Shown here in pieces: positions 14,586 through 22,789 of a stretch of 51,655 nucleotides of DNA. The first letter of the stretch is position 1; every line of letters begins with the position of its first letter. The position numbers and the translations under genes were made by a program. This DNA comes from Pseudomonadota bacterium (lineage in GTDB: Bacteria > Pseudomonadota > Alphaproteobacteria > Caulobacterales > Caulobacteraceae), in assembly GCA_023386645.1 (NCBI GenBank), contig JAEWJI010000052.1, positions 1 through 51,655 of the forward strand, written 5' to 3'. The notes under the pieces were generated by a model. It made no database searches. It was not told the origin of the DNA and saw nothing but the letters and a program-made list of their open reading frames with translations.

Positions 14586-16841
14586 TCAGCGCCTGAACAG
14601 CCCCAGCATCCACTCGGGCGCGGCGTTGGCGATCGACAGGGTCTGGCCGGCCAGCTGGGCGCGTATCTGGGCAGCCTGGAGGCGGGCCGCCTCACGGCCC
14701 AGGTCGGCGTCCACCAGCTTGCCGACGCCGGCTTCGAGCGTGTCGCGCAGCCTGGAGTTCTGAAGCAGCAGGGCCTCGATCAGACTCTCCTGAGTGCCAA
14801 GGTAGGTCGCGGCCTCGGTCGCCGTGCGGATGGCGGAGTCCACCGCCGCCAGCATCGCGCGCGGGTCGAGCCAGTCCAGCGCATCCAGTCCAAGCCCGGC
14901 CGCCGTCAGGTCGCGCGTGGCGACCTCCAGCACGTCGCCGCCCTCTGACTTCACCGGGCTGACCTTGGTGAAGATGGTCCCCGAATGGACGCCGGTCTGG
15001 GGGCCTCCGCCGACCGTGGTCGTGACCGGCGGCGAGCCGATTTCGTTGAAGGCGATGGCCCCGACCGTCCAGGCCCCCGGTGTGGGAACGCCGGGGTTGA
15101 AGCGGAACTCCAGCGCCTGTCCGCCGGCCGGATCGTAGTCGAAGGACAGGACGCTGGCGCCCGAGACCGGGCCGGTCGTGGCCAGCAGGGCGCCGCCTTG
15201 CCAGACCTCCAGCACGTCGGGGTCGTCATAGGCCTCGAAGGCCACGTCGATACGGCCGGCGTTGATCCCCGCGTCGATGACATGGGTGCGCGAGGCGCTG
15301 CTCAAGGCGTAGGTCTCGGGCGTCAGGGGCGGGGGCGCGGAGGTGAACTCCGCGTCGTCCACCACCCCGACCGTGATCCGCTGGGTCACCGCTGGCGTCG
15401 TGTCGATGGTCGGCAGGGGCGCGCCCGGGGACTGGAGCACTATGCCGCCAACGACCCAGGCGGCGCCGGGGTGGGCGTTGGCCTCGTTGACGCGGATCTC
15501 CAGGGTCTGGCCCGCCGCCGGGTCGTAGTCGAAGCTGATGACCTGTCCTCCGGCGGTCGGGACGCCCGCGCCGACCGCCCCGCCGCCGGGCGCATAGGGC
15601 CGGCCCGAAGCCGCCACGCGCTGGCCACCTTGCCAGATCTCGACCACGTCGGGCGTCAGCGAGGCGTCGAACAGCAGGTCCACCCGGCCGGGGTTGGTCC
15701 CGGCGTTCAGCATGAAGGGTGGCGGAACGCCGCCGGTGGCGGGAGCGCCGGCGGTCTCCAGCGACAGGGGTTCCCCCGGCAGGGCGCCGCCCGCCGGCTG
15801 GGCCAGAACCGAGCGCGAGAGGGTTGAGGTCGGCGCCGGCCTGGGCGTCCCCACCGCGCCGAAACCCACGCCATGGTCGATATAGGACGCGCCCGGGCCT
15901 CCGCCGACGACCCGTATCTCCACGTCCTCGCCATTGGCCGGGATGTAGTCGAAGCTGATCATCTGGCGTCCCGTCGCCGCCACAGCCGCACCGACCGCGG
16001 CGCCGCCCAGGGCCTGAGGCTGGCCCGAGGCGGCCACCCGGACCCCGTTCTGCCAGACCTCGACCGTCTTCGGCTGGGTGAGCAGGTCCAGCTCGAAGTC
16101 CACCCTCACCGGCGCGTCCGGAAACGGATGACCGCCATAAGGTGAGCGGGTGAAGACGGCCGTGGTCGGCGTCGACCACACCGGATCGCTGGTCGTCACC
16201 GTCGTTCCCGACGACACGGCGGAGGGCGCGAAGCCGGCGAAGGCGTCGGGCGTCAGGGTCGAATAGGGAAGATTGAAGCCGTGACGCGCCTGCATGGTCG
16301 CGGTGACCGAGCTGTTGACCGCGCCCGCGCTCATCACCGTGTTGAACGACTGGGGCGTGAGCGACGAGGTCGGCAGGCTGTAGGTCGTGCGGGGCGTGCG
16401 CAGCACCGTGCCCGTCACCCCGCCGCCGTTGATGAAGTTGAGCCCGTCGAACTCGGCCAGGGCGGCGCGGCCGGAGACCTGGGCCACCAGCCGCTCGATG
16501 TCCTGGCGAAGCAGGCCGATGCTGGAGGCCGACAGCGAGCGGTCGGCATAGGCGGTGACCTTCGCCCTCAGTTCGGCGAGCAGGTCGTGGATCGTGTTCG
16601 CGGCGGACGAGGCCACGTTCAGGGCCGACTGGACCCGGGCCAGGCTCTGGCCGGCCGCCTGCCAGCCGATAGTCTCGGCCCGCATGCCCTGGGCGATGGC
16701 GTAGATCGAGGCGTCGTCGCGGGCGCCCGAGACCTTCAGACTCGTCGACACTCGCTGCTGCGCGGTCGCCAGATCCCGCCCCGCCGCATTGACCGACTGG
16801 AGCGCCTGCAGGGCGGAGCGGTTGGTGATGATGGACGCCAT
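14586..16841 (-). CDS. Giant flagellin with three repeats in the variable region
   Basis: A 751-residue flagellin. The N-terminal D0/D1 segment is clear (MASIITNRSALQALQSVNAA, residues 1-140), as is the C-terminal one (residues ~645-751, ending TLSIANAAPEWMLGLFRR). Between them lies a ~500-residue insert with three diverged repeats at about 246-328, 387-470 and 530-600. Each has the pattern V-D/F...VE(I/V)WQxG...ISFDYxPAxGxxxEIR followed by a VGxI/VGFG strand. Typical Caulobacter flagellins are about 270 residues, so this would carry a large surface-exposed domain on the filament. No flagellar assembly genes (flaF, flbT) are adjacent. The repeats look like beta-sandwich domains; their ligand is unknown. 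Confidence 0.88.
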   Translation of the reverse strand: MASIITNRSALQALQSVNAAGRDLATAQQRVSTSLKVSGARDDASIYAIAQGMRAETIGWQAAGQSLARVQSALNVASSAANTIHDLLAELRAKVTAYADRSLSASSIGLLRQDIERLVAQVSGRAALAEFDGLNFINGGGVTGTVLRTPRTTYSLPTSSLTPQSFNTVMSAGAVNSSVTATMQARHGFNLPYSTLTPDAFAGFAPSAVSSGTTVTTSDPVWSTPTTAVFTRSPYGGHPFPDAPVRVDFELDLLTQPKTVEVWQNGVRVAASGQPQALGGAAVGAAVAATGRQMISFDYIPANGEDVEIRVVGGGPGASYIDHGVGFGAVGTPRPAPTSTLSRSVLAQPAGGALPGEPLSLETAGAPATGGVPPPFMLNAGTNPGRVDLLFDASLTPDVVEIWQGGQRVAASGRPYAPGGGAVGAGVPTAGGQVISFDYDPAAGQTLEIRVNEANAHPGAAWVVGGIVLQSPGAPLPTIDTTPAVTQRITVGVVDDAEFTSAPPPLTPETYALSSASRTHVIDAGINAGRIDVAFEAYDDPDVLEVWQGGALLATTGPVSGASVLSFDYDPAGGQALEFRFNPGVPTPGAWTVGAIAFNEIGSPPVTTTVGGGPQTGVHSGTIFTKVSPVKSEGGDVLEVATRDLTAAGLGLDALDWLDPRAMLAAVDSAIRTATEAATYLGTQESLIEALLLQNSRLRDTLEAGVGKLVDADLGREAARLQAAQIRAQLAGQTLSIANAAPEWMLGLFRR

Positions 16842-16904
16842 GCGACTGGCGCGAGAATGGCCGGGCGTCCGTGATTTGGAAAGCCGGGCCGCGCCAGAGC
16901 GGCC

Positions 16905-17465
16905 CTACGGCTCCAGCTCGATGTCCCAGTAGAGATAGTCGAGCCAGCTCTGGTGCAGGAAGTGCGGCGGGAAGCGGCGGCCGGCTTCCTGGAGCTGCCA
17001 GGCGTTGGGGCGGAGGGGAGCGCGGCGGATCGGCATGCCCGCCTGCTGGGGCGTGCGGCCGCCCTTCCTGAGGTTGCAGGGGGAGCAGGCGGCGACAATG
17101 TTCTCCCAGGTCGTGCGGCCGCCCTTCGAACGCGGCAGGACGTGGTCGAAGGTCAGCTCGGCGGTGTCGCCGCAGTACTGGCAGGTGAAGCCGTCGCGCA
17201 GGAAGACGTTGAAGCGGGTGAAGGCGGGGCTGCGGTCCTGGTCCACATAGGATTTCAGCGCGATCACGCTGGGCAGCCGGATCTCCATCGACGGCGAGCG
17301 CACCAGCTTGTCGTAGGTCGAGACCACGTCGACCCGGTCCTGATAGACCGCCTTTACGACCTCCTGCCACGGCCAGATCGACAGGGGGTAGTAGGACAGG
17401 GGGCGGAAGTCGGCGTTGAGCACGAGCGCGGGCCAGCCCGAGGGCGGATTGCTGAGGACCTGCAT
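16905..17465 (-). CDS. HNH endonuclease family protein
   Basis: A 186-residue protein with an HNH domain in its second half: CQYCGD, then ELTFDHVLPRSKGG (the catalytic DH), ENIVAACSPCNLRKGGRTP (Asn and the second zinc CxxC). The N-terminal half (VLNADFRPLSYYPLSIWPWQEVVKAVYQDRVDVV) marks a widespread chromosomal HNH family often found as a single gene in alphaproteobacteria, not an obvious restriction or phage enzyme. The biological substrate is unknown. Confidence 0.93.
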   Translation of the reverse strand: MQVLSNPPSGWPALVLNADFRPLSYYPLSIWPWQEVVKAVYQDRVDVVSTYDKLVRSPSMEIRLPSVIALKSYVDQDRSPAFTRFNVFLRDGFTCQYCGDTAELTFDHVLPRSKGGRTTWENIVAACSPCNLRKGGRTPQQAGMPIRRAPLRPNAWQLQEAGRRFPPHFLHQSWLDYLYWDIELEP

Positions 17466-17588
17466 CAGGCCCTGCCAGCGCGCTGGAGGGGGATCGAGGC
17501 GACAGGACTGAAGACGCGTCTCCTTTCCTTGTGCTTGCCTTAGCCTAACGCGGATTCGGCGGCCTTGCCACGTCTCTATGATCGGATG

Positions 17589-18233
17589 TCAGGGACGGGC
17601 CCCGGGGAAGCCCGGCAGGCTCCAGCCCCAGACCAGGGCGCCGGCGCGCAGGCCGAAACCGCAGACGGTGGCCGCGATCGCCGCGGGCCAGGCCTCAACG
17701 CCGAACTCACGGGCGGCGACGTAGACGGCGCCGGCCAGGATGGCGGCGGATACCGTGATCTCACGCCTCAGCAGGATGGACGGCTGGCCGGCCAGGAGGT
17801 CGCGCACCACGCCGCCGAAACAGGCGGTCAGCGCCCCCATGACGACGCAGATCAGCGGAGCGACCCCGACCGCCTCCGCCTTGGCGGCGCCCAGGACCCC
17901 GTATGCGGCCAGGCCGAAGGCGTCGAGCCACAGCAGGGCCCGGAACCGCCACTGGCGGCTGCCCACGAGCCAGACCGCCACCGCCGCCGCGATGCAGACG
18001 GCGATGTAGCGCCAGTCCTGGACCCAGAAGACATCCGCTCCGATCAGAAGATCGCGCAAGGTGCCGCCGCCCACCCCGGTGATCGCCGCGAAGAAGGCGA
18101 AGGTGACGAAGTCGTGCCTTTCGCGCGCGGCGGCCAGGGCCCCGGTGGCGGCGAAGACGGCCACCCCCGCGAAGTCGAGCGCGCCCAGCACCGTCTCGGG
18201 GCGGGCCAGTTCGGGATCAATCACCGGGGTCAC
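17589..18233 (-). CDS. TRIC/UPF0126 family membrane channel
   Basis: A 214-residue membrane protein with the two inverted-topology repeats of the family: DFAGVAVFAATGALAAARE...GVGGGTLRDLLIG, and LDAFGLAAYGVLGAAKAEA...CFGGVVRDLLAGQPSILLR. Bacterial homologues form trimeric intracellular cation (TRIC)-type potassium-permeable channels. I chose GTG at 18233 as the start: it overlaps the upstream glycosylase stop as GTGA (18230-18233) and gives a protein of family length. Confidence 0.9.
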   Translation of the reverse strand: MTPVIDPELARPETVLGALDFAGVAVFAATGALAAARERHDFVTFAFFAAITGVGGGTLRDLLIGADVFWVQDWRYIAVCIAAAVAVWLVGSRQWRFRALLWLDAFGLAAYGVLGAAKAEAVGVAPLICVVMGALTACFGGVVRDLLAGQPSILLRREITVSAAILAGAVYVAAREFGVEAWPAAIAATVCGFGLRAGALVWGWSLPGFPGARP

Positions 18234-18886
18234 GCCTTGAGGTCCTCCAGCGCGATCTCGCCGCGCCTGACCCCTCCATACCAGCCCCAGAGCAGGTGCG
18301 CCGCCACCCCGCGATGCGGGCGCCACATCTCGGCGCGGGCGTAGGCCTCCTTCTCGCGCGGACGCAGGGTCGCGCCGTCGGCCCAGCGCATGGCCTCCTG
18401 GAGGGCCACATCGCCGCCGGGGAAGACGTCGATCCGGCCCTCGCAGAACATCAGGAAGGTCTCGGCCGTCCAGCGACCGACGCCCTTGATGGCGGTCAGG
18501 GCCGCGACCGCCTCGTCGTCGGACAGCCGCTCCAGATGGTCGAAGTCGATCCGTCCCTCGGCCTGGGCCAGCGCGATCTCGCGGCCGTATTTCGCTTTCT
18601 GGCCGGACAGGCCGAAGGTCCGCAGTTCATCGACCTCCAGCGCCAGAACGGCGTCGGGCGTCACCTCTCCCCCCAGCCCCTCGACCACGCGACGCCAGAT
18701 GGAGGCGGCGGCCGCGACGGAGACCTGCTGCTCGACGATCATCCGGAGCAGCCCTTCGTAGCCGCCGGGCCGGAGACGCCATTCGAATGCCGGCGTCTGG
18801 GCATGCGCGCGGGCCAGCGCCGGGTCGGCGACGGCCAGAGCCTCGCGCGCGGCGGCGATCTGGGAGGGTGACGGGGCGACGGCCAT
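18230..18886 (-). CDS. DNA-3-methyladenine glycosylase II-like (AlkA family)
   Basis: A 218-residue HhH-GPD superfamily glycosylase. The helix-hairpin-helix LTAIKGVGRWTAETFLMF and the catalytic Asp in FPGGDVALQEAM are clear, as is the substrate-pocket helix IVEQQVSVAAAASIWRRV. It excises alkylated bases in base excision repair. It lacks the N-terminal beta domain of E. coli AlkA, as in the short bacterial forms. ATG 18886 was chosen; an earlier in-frame start would overlap the divergent gluQ gene. Its stop overlaps the start of the channel gene. Confidence 0.88.
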   Translation of the reverse strand: MAVAPSPSQIAAAREALAVADPALARAHAQTPAFEWRLRPGGYEGLLRMIVEQQVSVAAAASIWRRVVEGLGGEVTPDAVLALEVDELRTFGLSGQKAKYGREIALAQAEGRIDFDHLERLSDDEAVAALTAIKGVGRWTAETFLMFCEGRIDVFPGGDVALQEAMRWADGATLRPREKEAYARAEMWRPHRGVAAHLLWGWYGGVRRGEIALEDLKA

Positions 18887-18968
18887 GCGCTCTTCATAGG
18901 CCGGCCCAGCGCCCTGCGGAAACCGGCCCGGCTGACGACGAGGTCCGGAAGCCGCTATCAAGAGGGCG

Positions 18969-19811
18969 ATGTTCATCACCCGCTTCGCCCCCTCGCCCAC
19001 CGGTCGGCTGCACCGGGGCCATGCCTATTCGGCGCTGAAGGCGTGGAGCGCGGCGAAGGCGGCGGGTGGGCGGTTCCTGCTCAGGATCGAGGACACCGAC
19101 TTCACCCGGTCGCGGCCAGAGCATGAGGCGGGGATATACGAAGACCTGGCGTGGCTGGGGCTGGACTGGGAGACGCCGGTCCGGCGGCAGTCGGAGCATC
19201 GCCCGGATTATGAGGCGGCGATCGAGCGGCTGCGGGCGATGGGGGTGCTCTATCGCTGCTTCCGGACGCGCAAGGAGCTGATGGCCCTGGCGGGGCAGGC
19301 GCCGCACGCGGACGACCCGGTCGACGCCAGCGCCTTCGCCGGGCGGCACGCGCCGGAGGAGGAGGCCGAGCGGCTGTCGTCGGGTCAGGCCTTCGCCTGG
19401 CGGCTGTCGCTGACGGCGGCGGAGGATCGGCTGGGGCCGCTGGAGAGGCTGACCTGGGTCGAGGAAGGCGTGGACCCCGGGGTGAAGCCGGCGCGACCGG
19501 AGCGGCTGGGCGACATGGTGGTGGGCCGCAAGGACATCGGCGCGGGCTATGTCGTCGCCTCGGTGGTGGACGACGCGCTCCAGCGCGTGACCCATGTGAT
19601 CCGGGGGGTGGACCTGGAGCTGGTGACCTCGGTGCAGCGGGTGCTGCAAGCCCTGCTGGACCTGCCGACGCCGGTCTATCGGCATCATCCGCTGATCCTC
19701 GGCCCGGATGGCCGGCGGCTGGCCAAGCGGGACGCTTCGCAGACGCTGGCGGAGCTGCGCGCGGCGGGGGTGACGCCGGAGGAACTGCGGGCGGAACTGG
19801 GCTTCGCCTAG
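18969..19811 (+). CDS. gluQ: Glutamyl-Q tRNA(Asp) synthetase
   Basis: A 280-residue truncated glutamyl-tRNA synthetase paralogue that attaches glutamate to queuosine in tRNA-Asp. The HIGH-type motif is FAPSPTGRLHRGHAYSAL (residues 5-22), LRIEDTDFTRSR binds glutamate, and the KMSKS-equivalent is RRLAKRDASQTL. The anticodon-binding domain is missing, as expected for GluQ-RS. It is divergent from the glycosylase gene, and its TAG stop shares CTAG with the convergent LD-carboxypeptidase. Confidence 0.94.
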   Translation: MFITRFAPSPTGRLHRGHAYSALKAWSAAKAAGGRFLLRIEDTDFTRSRPEHEAGIYEDLAWLGLDWETPVRRQSEHRPDYEAAIERLRAMGVLYRCFRTRKELMALAGQAPHADDPVDASAFAGRHAPEEEAERLSSGQAFAWRLSLTAAEDRLGPLERLTWVEEGVDPGVKPARPERLGDMVVGRKDIGAGYVVASVVDDALQRVTHVIRGVDLELVTSVQRVLQALLDLPTPVYRHHPLILGPDGRRLAKRDASQTLAELRAAGVTPEELRAELGFA

Positions 19812-20629
19812 CGCGGCCCGAACGGGACCACCTTGTTCTCGCGGTCGTGGCCGATATCGGCGGCGCCGAGGTAGGGAATGCCTGAGCGGGCGCACCAGTA
19901 GCGGCAGATCTCGTCGGCGGTCAGGCCGAAGTCGGGGTCGTTCTCCACGATGGCCGAGACGCGCCCCATGCGGATGCCGGCGGACCGGCGCATGCCGGGC
20001 TGGCCGGTGAGGTGGAACATCATCCGGTCGATCCGGTAGAGCGGCTCCGACACGTCCTCCAGCATGACCACATGGCCCGTCAGGTCGGGCTCCAGCGCCG
20101 TGCCGATCAGGGCGTCGAGGATCGACAGGTTGAAGGCGACGGCGGAACGCGGGTCGGTGTGCAGGCTGGGCTCCCAGGAGGCGCTGTCGCCGCTCTTCAG
20201 CCAGTTCAGCGCGCGCCAGGCCGTGGCCTCGTTCCGCACCGCGTCGGACGCCATCGGACCGTGGGCGACGTGCGGGAAGCCGGCCTTGTACAGGATGGCC
20301 AGCAGGCTGCCGGCGTCGGAGTAGCCGAGGTAGCGCTTCTTGCGGGCCACGGCGGTCAGGCGGGGCGTCACGGCCTCGGCGATGCGGCATGAACCGTAGC
20401 CGCCACGCGCGAACCAGACGGCGTCCAGGCGCGGGTCGTTGGCGAACTCGACGAAGGCGTTGGCCCGGCTGGCGTCGTCACCGGCGAAGTGGCCGTGCTT
20501 GCCGAAACTGGCGGGGTGGATGACAGGCTGGATGGAGCCGTCGGGCACGTGTTCGGCGAACCAGGCCTTGATCGCCTCGCCCCGATCGGGGTCGAAGCGG
20601 GAGGAGACGGCGACGATCCCGATCTTCAT
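19808..20629 (-). CDS. ldcA: LD-carboxypeptidase (S66 family)
   Basis: A 273-residue cytoplasmic S66 peptidase that removes the terminal D-alanine from murein tetrapeptides during recycling. The family marks are ARGGYGSCRI (residues 74-83) and the nucleophile Ser104 in YLGYSDAGSLL, with the His near the C-terminus in the family's usual place. There is no signal peptide, which fits a cytoplasmic role. It is divergent from the Mpl-type ligase gene (72 bases between starts), so both arms of murein-peptide recycling share one control region. Confidence 0.88.
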   Translation of the reverse strand: MKIGIVAVSSRFDPDRGEAIKAWFAEHVPDGSIQPVIHPASFGKHGHFAGDDASRANAFVEFANDPRLDAVWFARGGYGSCRIAEAVTPRLTAVARKKRYLGYSDAGSLLAILYKAGFPHVAHGPMASDAVRNEATAWRALNWLKSGDSASWEPSLHTDPRSAVAFNLSILDALIGTALEPDLTGHVVMLEDVSEPLYRIDRMMFHLTGQPGMRRSAGIRMGRVSAIVENDPDFGLTADEICRYWCARSGIPYLGAADIGHDRENKVVPFGPR

Positions 20630-20701
20630 GGCTTCAGCCGTCCTTACGTCCGCCCCCGCCCGTGCTAGTCAGGCGTCCCTGATCTCTCCGGTTTCGCCCT
20701 C

Positions 20702-22099
20702 ATGAATCAAGACGCTTCCTACTTCTTCTGCGGCATCGGCGGGTCGGGGATGCTGCCGCTGGCGATGATCGTGCAGGCCCAAGGGGGGCGGATCGAGGGA
20801 TCGGACCGGGCGCTGGACCAGGGGCGGACGCCGGAGAAGTTCGACTGGCTGAGGGCGCATGGCGTGACCCTGCACCCCCAGGACGGCTCGGGCGTGACCC
20901 GGGCGGACCAGATCGTGGTCGCCACAGGCGCGGTCGAGGACACGGTGCCGGATATCGGCGCGGCGCGGCGGGCGGGCGCGACCATCCTGACGCGGCCGGA
21001 GCTGCTGAGCCGCCTGTTCAACGCGGCGGAGACATCGGTGGGCGTGGCCGGCACCTCGGGCAAGTCGACCATCACCGGCATGATCGCCTGGATCCTGGAC
21101 CGGGCGGGACGCAGGCCCACTGTGATGAACGGGGCGGTGATGAAGAACTTCGCCGACGCCGACCATCCGTTCGCCAGCGCCCTGGTCGGGGACCCGGGCC
21201 TGTTCGTGTCGGAGGTGGACGAGAGCGACGGGTCGATCGCGCGCTACGAGCCGACGGTGGCGGTGGTGTCGAACATCTCGCTGGACCACAAGTCGATGGA
21301 GGAGCTGCGCGAGCTGTTCGGCGGATTCACGAGCCGCGCGCAAACGGCGGTGCTCAACCTGGACAACGCCGAGACGCAGGCCCTGGCGCAGGGCCTGCCG
21401 CCGGAGCGGGTGATCACCTTTTCGCTGGGCCTGGACGAGGCGTCGCTGAGCGCTCACGAGCTGGAGCCCCTGCCGACCGGGATGGCCTTCACCCTGAGCG
21501 AACAGGGCCAGCCTCCGCGCCGGGTCGTCCTGGCCGTACCGGGCGCGCACAACGTGGCCAACGCCCTGGCGGCGCTGGGGGCGGTGCGGGCGCTGGGCGT
21601 GTCGACGCAGGACGCCGTCGAGGCGCTCCAGACCTTCTCCGGCATCCGGCGGCGGCTGGAGGTGGTGGGGACGGCGGGCGGGGTCACCGTGATCGACGAT
21701 TTCGCCCACAACCCCGACAAGATCGCGGCGACGCTGAAGACGCTGCATGCTTATCCCGGCCGACTGCTGGTGATGTTTCAGCCGCACGGGTTCGGGCCGC
21801 TGAAGCTGATGAAGGACGACTTCATCGACGGCTTCGCCGGACTGTTGCGCGAGGAGGACGTGCTGCTGATGCCCGAGCCCGTCTATTACGGCGGCACGAC
21901 CGATCGGTCCGTGGGATCGCAGGACATCGCATCGGGCGTTCGTGCGGCCGGGCGGCGGGCGGAGGCGCTGGAAACCCGGGCGGCCTGCGGCGACCGCCTG
22001 ATCGAACTAGCCCGGGCCGGCGACCGGATCGTGGTCATGGGGGCCCGCGACGACACCCTTTCGGACTTCGCCCGCGAGCTCGTGGCGCGCCTGGGCTAG
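20702..22099 (+). CDS. mpl: Mpl/MurC-type Mur ligase (murein peptide recycling)
   Basis: A 465-residue Mur ligase with the MurC-like N-terminal nucleotide fold (YFFCGIGGSGMLPLA, residues 7-21), the ATP P-loop GTSGKST (117-123), the EVDESDGS motif, NISLDHKS, and the C-terminal domain with DDFAHNPDKIAATL. The DESDGS and NPDK patterns fit ligases that join a preformed tripeptide to UDP-MurNAc (Mpl) more than the alanine-adding MurC. This is supported by the adjacent LD-carboxypeptidase. It is a little longer than E. coli Mpl (457 aa). The Mpl assignment over MurC paralogue is an inference. Confidence 0.8.
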   Translation: MNQDASYFFCGIGGSGMLPLAMIVQAQGGRIEGSDRALDQGRTPEKFDWLRAHGVTLHPQDGSGVTRADQIVVATGAVEDTVPDIGAARRAGATILTRPELLSRLFNAAETSVGVAGTSGKSTITGMIAWILDRAGRRPTVMNGAVMKNFADADHPFASALVGDPGLFVSEVDESDGSIARYEPTVAVVSNISLDHKSMEELRELFGGFTSRAQTAVLNLDNAETQALAQGLPPERVITFSLGLDEASLSAHELEPLPTGMAFTLSEQGQPPRRVVLAVPGAHNVANALAALGAVRALGVSTQDAVEALQTFSGIRRRLEVVGTAGGVTVIDDFAHNPDKIAATLKTLHAYPGRLLVMFQPHGFGPLKLMKDDFIDGFAGLLREEDVLLMPEPVYYGGTTDRSVGSQDIASGVRAAGRRAEALETRAACGDRLIELARAGDRIVVMGARDDTLSDFARELVARLG

Positions 22100-22710
22100 C
22101 GCAGCAGGGCCCAGCCCAGAAGCGCCAGGGTGGCGGCCTGGATCGTCAGCGACGCGAGCAGCAGCACCCCATCCCGCGCCGTCAGGGCCAGGCCGAGCAG
22201 GGTGATGGCGAAGGCCGGCGCCCCGACCCCGAACGGCACCAGCTCCAGGGGCGGAATGGCCAGGGCGATCAGGACCCCGCCGAAGGCCGAGGCCCGCCGC
22301 CAGGCCGTGCCGGTGAACCGGGCCAGGCGCGGCTTGACCACCCGGTCCAGCCACCCCGCCGGCCGCCGCGCCCAGGCGATCGCCTTGCGAAGCTTGCCGC
22401 CCGACACCGAGCGACGCAGCAGCCAGCCGGGCATCCACGCGGCGTCCCGCCCGATCGCCAGCTGAAGGGCGATCAGGATGATGGTGATCGCGAACAGGGT
22501 CGGGATGCCGGGGATCACCCCGAGCGGGGTCAGGGCCGCCAGGCCGACGAGCAGCAGCAGGGGCCCGAACGACCGAGCCCCGACCGCCTCGCGCAGTTCT
22601 TCCAGACTGACCCGCGGCTCGCGGGCGCAGGTGCGCTCGATATGGTCCAGCAGTCCGGCGAGGGTGCGCGGCTGCTCGTCTTCGTCATCCGGGCGGGCGG
22701 CCGTGAGCAT
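22096..22710 (-). CDS. ExoD family membrane protein
   Basis: A 204-residue protein with a short acidic N-terminus (LAGLLDHIERTCAREPRVSLEELREAVG) and then four or five membrane helices (GPLLLLVGLAALTPLGVIPGIPTLFAITIILIALQL, FGGVLIALAIPPLELVPFGVGAPAFAITLLGLAL, GVLLLASLTIQAATLALLGWALL). This is the ExoD layout, named for a Rhizobium exopolysaccharide/alkali-tolerance locus; the biochemical role is not settled. The start was set at 22710. Its stop shares CTAG with mpl. Confidence 0.87.
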   Translation of the reverse strand: MLTAARPDDEDEQPRTLAGLLDHIERTCAREPRVSLEELREAVGARSFGPLLLLVGLAALTPLGVIPGIPTLFAITIILIALQLAIGRDAAWMPGWLLRRSVSGGKLRKAIAWARRPAGWLDRVVKPRLARFTGTAWRRASAFGGVLIALAIPPLELVPFGVGAPAFAITLLGLALTARDGVLLLASLTIQAATLALLGWALLR

Positions 22711-22789
22711 GGGCTGTGTCCAAGGCGACGTGTGGCCTTGAACCCACGGCGCGCCCGTTGGTTCGCGACAGGCCGGAACTCCGTCAGGC

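Noticed and set aside
15042..16106. Flagellin repeats as an assembly duplication
   Set aside because: The three copies differ at many positions and in length, so they are old, diverged repeats.
15226..17370. 714-codon open frame over the flagellin and HNH genes, same strand but another frame
   Set aside because: Arg/Gly/Pro-rich product; both overlapped genes have clear family motifs in their own frames.
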